The position numbers and the translations under genes were made by a program. The notes under the pieces are model-generated. The model ran no database searches and was not told the origin of the DNA. It saw only the letters and a program-made list of their open reading frames with translations. From Porphyromonas sp. HMSC065F10 (lineage in GTDB: Bacteria; Bacteroidota; Bacteroidia; Bacteroidales; Porphyromonadaceae), in the NCBI RefSeq assembly GCF_001808555.1, contig NZ_KV793779.1:1-49138 (forward strand): DNA of 49,138 nt, given 5' to 3'. This document shows, in pieces, positions 40,849 to 49,138 of the stretch. How positions within the stretch are numbered: the stretch's first letter is position 1; each line of letters opens with the position of its first letter.

Positions 40849-41667
40849 TCACGCCGTTGGGGCTAATATGGGTCCGATGGTGGAGAGATCGGAGAAGTCT
40901 GAGGAGAGGAAGCGGCGTAGCCCATCGGAGTCTACCTGGCGAACGATCTCTCCGCGGTAGGCTATGGTGATCTCACCGCGCTCCTCGCTGACGATGATGA
41001 CACGGGCATCCGATTGCTGACTTACGCCCAGACCGGAGCGGTGGCGGAGCCCCATCTCCTTTGGTAGGGAACTCCCGTGTGCGACAGGTAGGATGCAGGC
41101 AGCGGCGAGGATGCGCCGGTCGCGGATGATCATCGCCCCATCGTGGAGCGGAGAGCCCTCGTAGAATATGTTTTCAAGAAGTCGCGAATTGACGTCCGCA
41201 TTCAGCAGTTCACCGGTGTGTGCAATTGGCGTTAGGTCGACGTTATTCTCAATGACGATCAGCGCCCCCACCTTTTTCTTTGCCATTCGGAGGCAGGCAA
41301 AGGTCATCATCGCGATGTACGAGGCCTCCTGTTGCTTGGCTTGGTCGCGCTTGCGCTGTCGGAAGATCTTCTCCGGGGAGAGCCACTTATTCGTCGATCC
41401 CAGCAGGGTGAGGAAGCGACGTATGTCGTCCTGAAAGAGGATCACCAGCACCAGCAGCCCCATCCCCATCATGTAGTCCATGATCCGACCCATGAGGCGC
41501 ATGCTTAGGATGCGGGAAAAGAGTACCCACATCATCACAAAGGTGATGATACCCACGAGGAGCGTACTATTGCCCCCCTTGCGGAGCGCCTTGAAGAGGT
41601 AGTAGAGTAGGACGCTAAAGAGAAGTATGTCGAGTACGTCGACGATATTAAAGGACAGCCACTCCAT
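40849..41667 (-). CDS. cdaA: diadenylate cyclase
   Basis: 272 residues. Three N-terminal membrane helices (about 8-80) precede the DAC domain. The catalytic motifs DGAMIIRDRRI and LRHRSGLGVS (RHRS) are intact. It makes cyclic di-AMP from two ATP at the inner membrane. It follows folP by 18 bases, suggesting a folP-cdaA-nitroreductase unit. This folP-cdaA pairing recurs in Bacteroidetes as far as I recall. Confidence 0.94.
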   Translation of the reverse strand: MEWLSFNIVDVLDILLFSVLLYYLFKALRKGGNSTLLVGIITFVMMWVLFSRILSMRLMGRIMDYMMGMGLLVLVILFQDDIRRFLTLLGSTNKWLSPEKIFRQRKRDQAKQQEASYIAMMTFACLRMAKKKVGALIVIENNVDLTPIAHTGELLNADVNSRLLENIFYEGSPLHDGAMIIRDRRILAAACILPVAHGSSLPKEMGLRHRSGLGVSQQSDARVIIVSEERGEITIAYRGEIVRQVDSDGLRRFLSSDFSDLSTIGPILAPTA

Positions 41668-41685
41668 AGTATATTAGGGTGCTAC

Positions 41686-42573
41686 TTAGTCGACCGGCTT
41701 GGCATCCTCGGTGGTGAGCCGGCGGAGTTCCTGATACATACGGACGCACTCTACGCACTCCCGCACATCATGCACCCGCAGAATGTGTGCGCCATGGAGG
41801 AGGGAGTAGGTATTGAGGAAGGTGGTGCCATTGAGTGCCTCAAAGGGGGTGTGACCAAAGAGCTTATAGATCATACTCTTCCGGCTGATGCCCACAAGGA
41901 GCGGGTAGCCAAGGTCGATCCACTTGTCGAGATCAGCCATCATCTCCCAATTTTGCTCCGTATTCTTTGAGAAGCCAAAGCCCGGGTCAAGGATAATATT
42001 TTCGTCTCTCATACCCAGCTCCCGAGCTTTCTGCAGCTGTCCGAGGAGCTCCTCTATGGCCCCGTCAGCGACACGGCCATCGTAGTGGAGGAGCTTCTGC
42101 ATAGTCTTGGGCGTCCCCCTCATATGCATCAGGATATAGGGAACGTCAAGCTGTGCTGCTGTAGGGAGCATCTCCGGATCGATCAAGCCACCGGATATGT
42201 CGTTGATGATATCGGCATCGCCCTCCTCGATACACCTGCGAGCCACCTCTCCGCGGAACGTGTCCACGCTCACGATCACATCGGGGTAGTGATGGCGGAT
42301 GGCGGTGAGTACCTCACGTAGTCGGCGCCACTCCTCCTCAGGGGAGACATCGTCCGCATCGGGGCGGGAGGAGTAGCCTCCCACATCAATGATCTTGGCG
42401 CCCTCAGCGATGATCTTGTCGATACGCTCCTCGACAGCTTCCTCCCCTTGGATGCGGCTCCCGGCATAGAAGGAGTCTGGCGTATGATTGAGGATGCCCA
42501 TGACGACAGGCTCCTCTGTGAGATCTAGGACTTGTCCCCTGACACGTAGAGTGCAGTGCTGATCGGACTTCAT
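41686..42573 (-). CDS. folP: dihydropteroate synthase
   Basis: 295 residues. MGILNHTPDSFYAGSR is the first DHPS signature, KIIDVGGYSSRPDADDVSPE the second, and DPGFGFSKNTEQN and PLLVGISRKSMI supply further active-site loops. It condenses p-aminobenzoate with the pterin diphosphate in folate synthesis. A consensus promoter lies upstream, so it heads the unit with cdaA. Confidence 0.96.
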   Translation of the reverse strand: MKSDQHCTLRVRGQVLDLTEEPVVMGILNHTPDSFYAGSRIQGEEAVEERIDKIIAEGAKIIDVGGYSSRPDADDVSPEEEWRRLREVLTAIRHHYPDVIVSVDTFRGEVARRCIEEGDADIINDISGGLIDPEMLPTAAQLDVPYILMHMRGTPKTMQKLLHYDGRVADGAIEELLGQLQKARELGMRDENIILDPGFGFSKNTEQNWEMMADLDKWIDLGYPLLVGISRKSMIYKLFGHTPFEALNGTTFLNTYSLLHGAHILRVHDVRECVECVRMYQELRRLTTEDAKPVD

Positions 42574-42634
42574 GATAGGTAGGTCTATTAGTTAACTTAT
42601 GACTAAGGGGCGACCTCTTGTGTCGCTCACAGAG

Positions 42635-42665
42635 CAAATCTAACTCTTTCCGCTCGGCTCCACAA
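42635..42665 (-). promoter_or_regulatory. folP promoter
   Basis: On the minus strand TTG (42665-42663), 20 bases, then TAGATTTG (42642-42635). The leader is about 55 bases. Confidence 0.65.
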
Positions 42666-42750
42666 GATCAAGCACATTCACCTTTCTGCCCCTTGCTGAG
42701 AAGTGCAAGGATTGCAAAATTATGGATTTTTTTAATTAGGACAATTATTG

Positions 42751-42758
42751 TATTTTTG
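42751..42758 (+). promoter_or_regulatory. -7 box of the ADP-ribosylglycohydrolase gene
   Basis: TATTTTTG matches TAnnTTTG, 22 bases before the ATG at 42779, in an AT-rich stretch. Confidence 0.5.
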
Positions 42759-42778
42759 GACAAAAGAAGACCATATAT

Positions 42779-43537
42779 ATGATAGGAGCGATTATTGGAG
42801 ATGTTGCTGGCTCATCCTATGAGTTTGACAACGATATGGAGCACTACGACCTTGACCTATTCCGTGAGGGGACGACCTTTACCGACGATACGGTCTGTAC
42901 AATTGCTGTGGCGGATGCGATCCTGCACGGAAAGAGCTATGAGTCCTCGCTACTGGAGTGGTGCCATCGATATCCGGGGAGGGGATATGGAGGGCGTTTC
43001 CTCGGCTGGCTCCTCTCGGCTGCCCCTAAGCCCTATGGGAGCTATGGCAATGGCTCTGCGATGAGAGTATCGCCGGTGGGGTGGGCATTTGAGACCATAG
43101 AGAGTACCCGCGCCCAAGCAGAGTGTAGCGCTGAGCCTACACACAATCACCCTGAGGGGATCAAGGGGGCTCAGGTGATCGCTGAGGCAATCTTCCGTCT
43201 GAGGTGCGGTGAGTGGGACAAGATCCAGGAGCTCATTATCTCCTCGTATGGAGCCGACTATGAGAGTAATCTGCCGGCTGCTGGAGTCTTTGATGAAACG
43301 TGCCAGGGGTGTGTCCCTCTCGCACTGACGATACTGCTTCGGTCGACTGACTATGAGGATGCCATACGCTCCGCTATACACTATGGGGGTGACAGCGACA
43401 CGTTGGCAGCAATTGTCGGCGGGATGGCGGAGGCCTACTATGGCGTGCCGGACGACTTGGTCGAGAAGGCACTCACCTACCTGCCCGATGAAATGTGTCG
43501 GGTCTATGAGGACTTCAGGAGCAAGTATATGCAGTAA
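42779..43537 (+). CDS. ADP-ribosylglycohydrolase family protein (DraG/ARH3-like)
   Basis: 252 residues. MIGAIIGDVAGSSYEF starts the fold. The metal-binding motifs TFTDDTVCT and HYGGDSDTLAAIVGGMAEAY bind the two divalent ions, and GYGGRFLGWL with GNGSAMRVSPVGW is typical of this subgroup. It removes ADP-ribose from modified targets. The subgroup is common in bacteria as a lone gene. It is the only plus-strand gene among minus-strand neighbours and has its own -7 box. It ends ten bases from the convergent bioD. Confidence 0.9.
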   Translation: MIGAIIGDVAGSSYEFDNDMEHYDLDLFREGTTFTDDTVCTIAVADAILHGKSYESSLLEWCHRYPGRGYGGRFLGWLLSAAPKPYGSYGNGSAMRVSPVGWAFETIESTRAQAECSAEPTHNHPEGIKGAQVIAEAIFRLRCGEWDKIQELIISSYGADYESNLPAAGVFDETCQGCVPLALTILLRSTDYEDAIRSAIHYGGDSDTLAAIVGGMAEAYYGVPDDLVEKALTYLPDEMCRVYEDFRSKYMQ

Positions 43538-43547
43538 ACTCGCTCGG

Positions 43548-44204
43548 TCAAAGGGCAAGGGGTGGTAGCACTATGAGTGTGGTCTCGGGGTAGTGCTTTC
43601 GGAGGTAGTCCCTGAGGTACCGCTCTGTCTCCGCAGTGATGCGATCATCGGTAGAAACACCCTTATTATATACCAACATAGGAGTGGGGATGCCTCTATG
43701 GGCGAGTGCTTCCATACTCAGGAGGATGTGATTGATGCTTCCCAGCTTAGCCGTCCCGACCAGGATACAGGGGAGTCCCTCTCGAGCGATATAGTCAATA
43801 TTTAGGAGGTCCTCGGTGAGGGGTACCATCAGCCCCCCGGCACCCTCAATTAGCACCTTGTCATACTCTCTCTCCAGCCGGTGAGTATTGGCTGTAGCCT
43901 TGTCGTATTCCGGCTCCCTGCCATCTATCGCCAGTGCCATATGAGGCGAGCAGGGATAGGAGTAAATGAGGCAGCAGGTAGTCCCGTCGAGATCCTCAGG
44001 CAGGAGAGTCCTCCTCTCGATCTGACGGTGAACTGTGATGTCCTCGGAGATGCCGTGATTGCCTGTCTGGATAAGCTTCTGAGTAATCACACTGACGCCA
44101 TCATCAAGGAGTGCTTTGGAGATAAAACCGGTGGCAACTGTCTTACCGGCATCTGTATCAATGCCGGAGATGAAGTAGGTGCGGAGGGGAAGTAATTCTT
44201 TCAT
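43548..44204 (-). CDS. bioD: dethiobiotin synthetase
   Basis: 218 residues. P-loop FISGIDTDAGKTVATG near the N-terminus, then ITQKLIQTGN, and IEGAGGLMVPL as the second nucleotide-binding segment. It closes the ureido ring of DAPA with CO2 and ATP. It is the last gene of the biotin operon, three bases after bioC. Confidence 0.95.
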   Translation of the reverse strand: MKELLPLRTYFISGIDTDAGKTVATGFISKALLDDGVSVITQKLIQTGNHGISEDITVHRQIERRTLLPEDLDGTTCCLIYSYPCSPHMALAIDGREPEYDKATANTHRLEREYDKVLIEGAGGLMVPLTEDLLNIDYIAREGLPCILVGTAKLGSINHILLSMEALAHRGIPTPMLVYNKGVSTDDRITAETERYLRDYLRKHYPETTLIVLPPLAL

Positions 44205-44207
44205 TTG

Positions 44208-44990
44208 TTATTTTCTCTTTTGCCATCCGGAGCCTCTCAGTCCCACGTAGGTGAGGGGTAAGGGGGCTTCGGGAGACAGATGTAAGTTGTTTCGATAGGA
44301 GTGCTCCAGCTCTACGAGTCGCCGTGGCGTCCAGAGACCACCCGAGGAGAGGCTATTGGTGCCGGTGTCGCGTAGGTGGCTCAGCAGTCGGATAAGGGTG
44401 GGGAAGTGGAGCGTCCGGCGCTGCTCAATAAGCCGGATCTCCACGAAGCCTGTTTCCTCCATGGCTCGCTCAATCTCACAACGAGATGGGTAGCGAAGCC
44501 CGGCTCCGGTGACTGCGGTGAGCTCCTGTAGGTTGCCGGGCAAAAAAGTGCTAAATATTAGCTGTCCACCATCTGCTAAGGCCTTATACGCCTTGGGGAA
44601 GAAAGCGAGCGGATCCTCCCACCACTGGATGCAGGAGGCGGATGCGACCACATCGCACTCTCCCGGCCACTCTATGACCTCAGCGTCACCGGGGTAGAAG
44701 AGAGCGTTGTCCCCGACCTTCTCTCTCAGAGGAGTCTCCATATCGGGTGAGAGATCGTTGCAGACCAGGTGGCAATGCGGTAGCCTCGCTCGAAGTAGCC
44801 CCGAGAGCAAGCCCGTCCCGCAGCCTATCTCCAGTACCGTCTCGCACTCTATCGGCTCAAGCATCTCTACCAGCTCCTCTGCTATGCCACGCTGTATCTC
44901 ACCGCCAACCTCGTAAGTCGGTATGCATCTGGAGAAGTGATTGGCAATATTCTGCTTCCGTGCGGTTAGCAATTGAGTAGGTCTCTCCAT
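44208..44990 (-). CDS. bioC: malonyl-ACP O-methyltransferase
   Basis: 260 residues from the ATG at 44990 (MERPTQLLTARKQNIANHFS). A frame open to 45065 adds residues encoded inside bioG and is unlikely. SAM-binding motif VLEIGCGTGLLSGLL and the post-I segment VCNDLSPDM are clear, and ASASCIQWWEDP is BioC-like. It methylates malonyl-ACP to start pimelate synthesis on the fatty acid machinery. It overlaps the end of bioG by about 25 bases. Confidence 0.9.
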   Translation of the reverse strand: MERPTQLLTARKQNIANHFSRCIPTYEVGGEIQRGIAEELVEMLEPIECETVLEIGCGTGLLSGLLRARLPHCHLVCNDLSPDMETPLREKVGDNALFYPGDAEVIEWPGECDVVASASCIQWWEDPLAFFPKAYKALADGGQLIFSTFLPGNLQELTAVTGAGLRYPSRCEIERAMEETGFVEIRLIEQRRTLHFPTLIRLLSHLRDTGTNSLSSGGLWTPRRLVELEHSYRNNLHLSPEAPLPLTYVGLRGSGWQKRK

Positions 44991-45634
44991 GACTTGAAAT
45001 GGTTTCTGAAGACCAAGTGTGGTGCTGATGGTAAAGTGGTGACCGCGATGCACCTCTCCGTCCAAAACAACCGCTGTCCGGCAGGAGGTATCACTAGGTC
45101 CTTCTCACCGATGAGGGCCTTAGTCCATGGCACTCGGCAGCTTGTAATAGACCCTCCGAGCTTCTCTACTCGGCGCAACTCCTCTCGGTAGGCGAGTGTC
45201 CCTCGGTGACCCGGCAGGGCGAGGAAGTCTGACATCTCCTTGCGGGAGAGACACATCTGACGGACGAAGTGGTGATACATCTCTTCATCCAATGACGATG
45301 CCATCTGTCGGTAGTCTGCTTCCCTGATGCCATAGCGGTCGGAGATCAGTGCAGGAGTGCCACAGACGGCGATCGCTCTCTCCGGGGTTGGGTAGCAGTC
45401 TCGGTAGTACTCTGCAGCCCACACGCCCATACTCCATGCCACTAAGTAAAGCCGATGGTAGTGCGTCAGGTCCGGCCACTGTATGGTGTCTCCTCCATAG
45501 TCCGATACCGACACGAGCGTCCACTCAGCGGGTAGCTCCATCCTATCAATGAGTGATAGCGGAGCACCCCAGCCACTGAAGTAGAGAAGGGCAGTCCCTG
45601 ATGCTGTCCCCCTGTGCCTAATCCTCACATCCAT
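44966..45634 (-). CDS. bioG: pimeloyl-ACP methyl ester esterase, BioG type
   Basis: 222 residues of the BioG/DUF452 alpha/beta hydrolase family. The nucleophile lies in VAWSMGVWAAEYY, LYFSGWGAPL is the oxyanion-side segment, and the catalytic His is in SAPHLVFRNHF. It frees pimeloyl-ACP from its methyl ester, replacing BioH. It overlaps bioF by ten bases and bioC by about 25. Confidence 0.93.
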   Translation of the reverse strand: MDVRIRHRGTASGTALLYFSGWGAPLSLIDRMELPAEWTLVSVSDYGGDTIQWPDLTHYHRLYLVAWSMGVWAAEYYRDCYPTPERAIAVCGTPALISDRYGIREADYRQMASSLDEEMYHHFVRQMCLSRKEMSDFLALPGHRGTLAYREELRRVEKLGGSITSCRVPWTKALIGEKDLVIPPAGQRLFWTERCIAVTTLPSAPHLVFRNHFKSWRDLLNC

Positions 45635-46758
45635 CGCTTCATCACCTCCGCTATGTGATCGATCTCCTCGGCATTCATCGCACTTGTGAGCGAGAGCCTG
45701 AGACGCTCTGTCCCGGTCGGTATGGTGGGCTTTCTGATAGGTCGTACGTAGAGTCCTTGCCGCCTAAAGTCCTCGGCAGCCTCTACCACCCGCTCTTCGC
45801 CGGGGATGACCAAGCTGATGATCTGACTCTCAAGCATACGTCCGATCCGGTCTCCCAGTCGTCGGATCATCTCTTGCAGGTGCTGACGCCGATCCTCCAT
45901 TTCGCATACTTTTCTTAGGAGAAAGAGGGTCCACCCGACCATTATTGGGGGTAAGGCTGTGGTGTAGATCAGAGGTCGGGCCTGTGAGACGAGGAGTTCC
46001 CTTAGGCTCTCTGACTGCAGAGAAAAAGCGCCCACTGAGCCGAGTGCCTTCCCCAGAGTACCGATCAACACATCGACTTCACTGACGAGCCCCTTCTCCC
46101 GGCAGATCCCCAGACCACCTCCTCGGACGCCTACTGCGTGTGCCTCATCGACGTAGAGACACATAGAGGGAAAGTCTCGCTTTAGAGCTACGATTGCCTT
46201 AAGTGGGGCTTCGTCTCCGTCCATACTGTAGACGCTCTCCACCAAGACCCAGATGTGGCGGTACTCCCCCTCGTTTTTCTCTAATAGATTTCTCAGTCGG
46301 GATAAGTCATTGTGATCAAAGCGGGAAAATCTACAGCCGGATAGTCTCAGCCCCTCTACCATACTGGCATGGATCTGTCGGTCGGCGAGGAAGAGCGTCT
46401 CCCCATCGACGAGTGTGGGGATGATACCGCTATTGGCATCGTAGCCGCTCGTCCACACGAGTGCTGAGGGGACCTGATAGGCTGATGAGAGGTACTGCTC
46501 CAGATCATCGTAAGATGGGTCATTGCCTGTCAGCAGACGGGAGGAGGCGCTGCTCATCAGTGGGGAGTACTCCGGTGCCTCTCGGTATTCCTCTATCAAG
46601 TCGGGGATCTGCTGAAGTCCGAGGTAGTCGTTGCTGCATAAGTTGAGCAGCCTCTCTCCGTCCACTACGAGGTACTTGCCGTCCCTCTCGAAGTGTGGAA
46701 GTGTCCTGTAGGTGCCACCGGAGATGAGCCTCTGTAGTTTCTCTCTATACTCGATCAT
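45625..46758 (-). CDS. bioF: 8-amino-7-oxononanoate synthase
   Basis: 377 residues, PLP-dependent alpha-oxoamine synthase. LCSNDYLGL at the start, DEAHAVGVRGGGLG in the middle and the PLP lysine in IGTLGKALGSVGAF are intact. It condenses pimeloyl-ACP with alanine to KAPA. It overlaps bioA by four bases. Confidence 0.94.
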   Translation of the reverse strand: MIEYREKLQRLISGGTYRTLPHFERDGKYLVVDGERLLNLCSNDYLGLQQIPDLIEEYREAPEYSPLMSSASSRLLTGNDPSYDDLEQYLSSAYQVPSALVWTSGYDANSGIIPTLVDGETLFLADRQIHASMVEGLRLSGCRFSRFDHNDLSRLRNLLEKNEGEYRHIWVLVESVYSMDGDEAPLKAIVALKRDFPSMCLYVDEAHAVGVRGGGLGICREKGLVSEVDVLIGTLGKALGSVGAFSLQSESLRELLVSQARPLIYTTALPPIMVGWTLFLLRKVCEMEDRRQHLQEMIRRLGDRIGRMLESQIISLVIPGEERVVEAAEDFRRQGLYVRPIRKPTIPTGTERLRLSLTSAMNAEEIDHIAEVMKRWM

Positions 46759-48047
46759 CTGTCATGCGCTCTGAGTACGTGTGAGAGGCCATCGATGAGT
46801 CGATCAAGCTGGTCGTCTGTGATCGCCATAAACTGCGGCTCCAAGTAAACTAATCTTCCGAAAGGTCTCACCCAGATGCCCTCCTCCACGAAGTCAGGGA
46901 TCAGCCTCTCCATATCCACAGGCTCCTTCATCTCCACCACTCCGATGGCTCCCAAGCAGCGCACCTCGCGTACCCCACTCAGCTCCTGCAGTGGGGTGAG
47001 ACCATCTCTCAGCTTCTGCTCGATATGACGCACACGTCCTCTCCAGTCTTGGCTAAGGAGAAGTTCGATGGAGGCCTTGCTCACGGCACACGCCATAGGA
47101 TTGGCCATAAAGGTAGGACCGTGCATGAAGCAGCCCGCCTCTCCACTGCATATGGTATCTGCGATCTCTTGCGTTGTCACCGTGCAGGCGAGGGTCATGT
47201 AACCGCCTGTCATCGCCTTCCCGATCGTAATGATATCGGGCTTGATATCGGTGAAGTAGGTCGCCAGCAGCTCCCCTATTCTCCCGAAGCCGGTTGCTAT
47301 CTCGTCAAAGATCAGCAGCAGGTCGTACTCGTCACAGAGTGCCCTCAGCCCCTCGAGGTACATGGGGTGGTAAAAGTACATGCCGCCTGCGCCCTGCACG
47401 ATTGGCTCCACGATGATCCCCGCTAGCTCATCCCTATGCACCGCGACCAGCTCCCTCATCGGCCTGAGATCGTCTGGATCCCACTCGGCCCCAAAGGCGC
47501 ATCTCGGCTGAGGGGCAAAGTAATGAGCCGGCAGGGTGCCACTAAAGAGACTGTGCATACTGGTGACCGGGTCGCAGACAGACATCGCATGCCAAGTATC
47601 CCCATGGTAGCCCCTGCTTATGGTAGCGAAGTGGGTGTGCCCTCGCCGCCCATGCGCCAGCTGGTACTGGATCGCCATCTTAAGTGCCACCTCGACCGAT
47701 ACCGAGCCACTGTCGGAGTAGAAGAGTCGGTCCATGCCCTCGGGAAGGATCCTCTCGACAAGCAACTTCCCCAGCTCCACAGCAGGGCGGTGTGTTAGCC
47801 CACCAAACATTATGTGCGCTAAGTGGTCTGCCTGCTCCGTGATGGCGCTCGTGAGAATAGGGTGGCTGTACCCATGGATCGCACACCACCAAGAGCTCAT
47901 CCCATCGATAAGCTCCCTGCCATCCTCAAGGGTGATGACACAGCCCTTGGCTGAGGCGACAGGGTAGGTCTGCTGGGGATGAGTGGTGGAGGTGTAGGGG
48001 TGCCAGAGATGGGTTTGGTCCCACTCCAGTAGTTCGTCAGTCGTCAT
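46755..48047 (-). CDS. bioA: adenosylmethionine-8-amino-7-oxononanoate aminotransferase
   Basis: 430 residues from the ATG at 48047 (MTTDELLEWDQTHLWHPYTS). A frame open to 48101 is rejected because the -7 box lies inside it. DGMSSWWCAIHGYSHP is the substrate-binding N-terminal signature, FDEIATGFGR the Asp/Glu PLP segment, and ITIGKAMTGGYMTLA holds the PLP lysine. It aminates KAPA to DAPA using SAM. It is the first gene of a five-gene operon bioA-F-G-C-D. bioB is not in the window. Confidence 0.95.
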   Translation of the reverse strand: MTTDELLEWDQTHLWHPYTSTTHPQQTYPVASAKGCVITLEDGRELIDGMSSWWCAIHGYSHPILTSAITEQADHLAHIMFGGLTHRPAVELGKLLVERILPEGMDRLFYSDSGSVSVEVALKMAIQYQLAHGRRGHTHFATISRGYHGDTWHAMSVCDPVTSMHSLFSGTLPAHYFAPQPRCAFGAEWDPDDLRPMRELVAVHRDELAGIIVEPIVQGAGGMYFYHPMYLEGLRALCDEYDLLLIFDEIATGFGRIGELLATYFTDIKPDIITIGKAMTGGYMTLACTVTTQEIADTICSGEAGCFMHGPTFMANPMACAVSKASIELLLSQDWRGRVRHIEQKLRDGLTPLQELSGVREVRCLGAIGVVEMKEPVDMERLIPDFVEEGIWVRPFGRLVYLEPQFMAITDDQLDRLIDGLSHVLRAHDR

Positions 48048-48076
48048 GAGAGTTCGTGATCCTTGCATTGTGGCAG

Positions 48077-48084
48077 CAAAGGTA
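48077..48084 (-). promoter_or_regulatory. biotin operon -7 box
   Basis: TACCTTTG on the minus strand, 30 bases before the bioA ATG at 48047. There is no clear -33 element. The rest of 48102-48383 contains no gene; it has a small palindrome GAGGG-TTTCAAA-CCCTC at 48207-48223 and nothing else I recognise. I see no BirA-type operator. Confidence 0.5.
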
Positions 48085-48383
48085 CCCAATCCCTCCCTCA
48101 ATTGTCAGCAGATTTCCACCCCCGATTGAGTACGCAGGGGACTACCACTGACCTTATGACCCTTCACTGCTCCCTCTTATGACAGATGCATAGAGTGGGG
48201 TAGGAAGAGGGTTTCAAACCCTCAGAGACTCTCTGGAGAATCCGTTTTGCGCACACAGTTTACTGAGTATTTCATATGAGAAATGGTGTTACTCATCTCG
48301 GGGAATGCAGGTGAATTTCCTCCCAAAAGAGGCAAGGCCCCCACCGAATTCCTTGCCCATTTTGTCCGCCCTTCAAAGCTTGC

Positions 48384-48480
48384 CTTGCAATCCATACACC
48401 CTCAAGGAGTGCGACAAAAGGAGTCGGCTGAGCGACAAAACCGACGGCTGTTTCATCTCACGACCCGAAAGGGGTGAGAC
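48384..48480. repeat. two decayed CRISPR repeats beyond the trailer end
   Basis: A 32-base stretch at 48384-48415 (ending AAGGAGTGCGAC) matches the CRISPR repeat at about 24 of 32 positions. After exactly 34 bases, a 31-base stretch at 48450-48480 (GTTTCATCTCACG then ACCCGAAAGGGGTGAGAC) is also clearly repeat-derived. A 36-base gap leads to the degenerate repeat at 48517. The period is that of the array, so these are old repeat-spacer units eroding at the end away from the leader. Confidence 0.75.
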
Positions 48481-48516
48481 AAACCCAAGACCCACAGCTT
48501 AGAAGGCTGTTGACCT

Positions 48517-49138
48517 ATTTTGATTCACGCACCTGCGAGGGGTGCGACTAGAGTACTCGCATAGGATTAACCCTATCCAGAAGTTTCAATTCACGCACCC
48601 GCGAGGGGTGCGACTCAGGAGCTTAGGGTCAAACTTGAGTATCGTGTAGTTTCAATTCACGCACCCGCGAGGGGTGCGACACAAGCTGATCGAGGAGCAA
48701 CTGACCTACCAAGAGTTTCAATTCACGCACCCGCGAGGGGTGCGACCTGAGGTCAAGAGGGACTATCTGGCGTGTGAGACGTTTCAATTCACGCACCCGC
48801 GAGGGGTGCGACCAGGCGATCAAAAACTCTTGCCACGGCTCAAGGCGTTTCAATTCACGCACCCGCGAGGGGTGCGACCCAGAAGCGACGGTTACCCGTG
48901 GCATCTCGCAGTTTCAATTCACGCACCCGCGAGGGGTGCGACAGTGTCTCGTCCCATTTGCGTCCCCATCGTCTCAGTTTCAATTCACGCACCCGCGAGG
49001 GGTGCGACCAACCGGTCGGGCATCCCTCCCAGCTCGTAGGGTGTTTCAATTCACGCACCCGCGAGGGGTGCGACACACTACCGTCACCCCCATCTCCCTA
49101 AGGATTTGTTTCAATTCACGCACCCGCGAGGGGTGCGA
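48517..49138 (-). CRISPR. type I-C-like CRISPR array, truncated by the window edge
   Basis: Repeats of 32 bp at 48517 (degenerate), 48583, 48649, 48715, 48781, 48847, 48911, 48977, 49043 and 49108 (cut at base 31 by the edge). The nine spacers are 34 bp except 32 and 33 bp for two. Read on the minus strand the repeat begins GTCGCACCCCTCGCGGGTGC and ends GTGAATTGAAAC, the form of type I-C repeats with the ATTGAAAC crRNA handle. Transcription and leader should therefore be to the right, outside the window. The degenerate repeat at the left agrees with that being the trailer. No cas genes are in view. Confidence 0.95.

Noticed and set aside
44991-45065. Longer BioC beginning at 45065
   Set aside because: The extra 25 residues are out-of-frame bioG sequence and do not resemble BioC; the ATG at 44990 gives the family N-terminus.
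48629-49101. Several open frames with repeated FQFTHPRGVRP or SHPSRVRELK motifs at the right end
   Set aside because: They are translations of the CRISPR repeats on both strands, not proteins.

Overview
The window comes from a member of the Bacteroidota, most likely Porphyromonadaceae and Porphyromonas-like, with moderately high GC. The support is protein content (DUF2851, DUF5686, a BACON/M43 metalloproteinase lipoprotein, PorT-like barrels, BioG-type biotin synthesis) and repeated promoters of the Bacteroidetes form TTG-N19/20-TAnnTTTG, which I place ahead of fumC, tRNA-Gln, fldA and folP. The genus is an inference; the phylum is secure.

Layout: (1) fumC with promoter and terminator (1-1621). 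(2) A 3 kb gene-poor stretch (1623-4680) that is not ordinary intergenic DNA: a decayed, multi-unit array of phage MuF-type toxin tails, small opposite-strand genes, terminator hairpins, a 51-bp repeat and four copies of the start of a ParB-like phage gene. (3) A class A penicillin-binding protein, tRNA-Gln(CTG), a DUF2851 protein and a very large secreted GH31 enzyme with dockerin and cohesin-like modules (4681-12631). (4) A 0.6 kb spacer with a triad of 16-bp palindromes, then LysM/ligand-binding protein, outer-membrane barrel and a BtuFCD/FecBCD-type importer (13227-18258). (5) Housekeeping: purB, an RluB-type pseudouridine synthase with a long Arg/Gly-rich extension, asnS, a GH123-like glycosidase, lepA, dnaB, mscL, fldA (18327-29271); a run of 22-bp tandem palindromic repeats precedes lepA. 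(6) A minus-strand block of cell-envelope genes (29379-40169): GH51-like lipoprotein lacking its acid/base residue, polytopic membrane protein, M43 metalloproteinase lipoprotein, beta-helix lipoprotein, TonB-receptor-like barrel without a visible plug, DUF5686 barrel; a second palindrome triad lies in it. (7) Nitroreductase, diadenylate cyclase cdaA, folP, an ADP-ribosylglycohydrolase. (8) A compact biotin operon bioA-F-G-C-D (43548-48047). (9) A type I-C-like CRISPR array running off the right edge, with decayed repeats beyond its left (trailer) end. No cas gene lies in the window.

The most novel structure is the MuF toxin/immunity relic array at 1623-4680. The palindrome triads (16-bp palindromes on an exact 22-bp period at two loci 21 kb apart) and the 22-bp tandem palindromes ahead of lepA are the next strongest unexplained signals. 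All family assignments are from reading motifs by eye; no database was searched.
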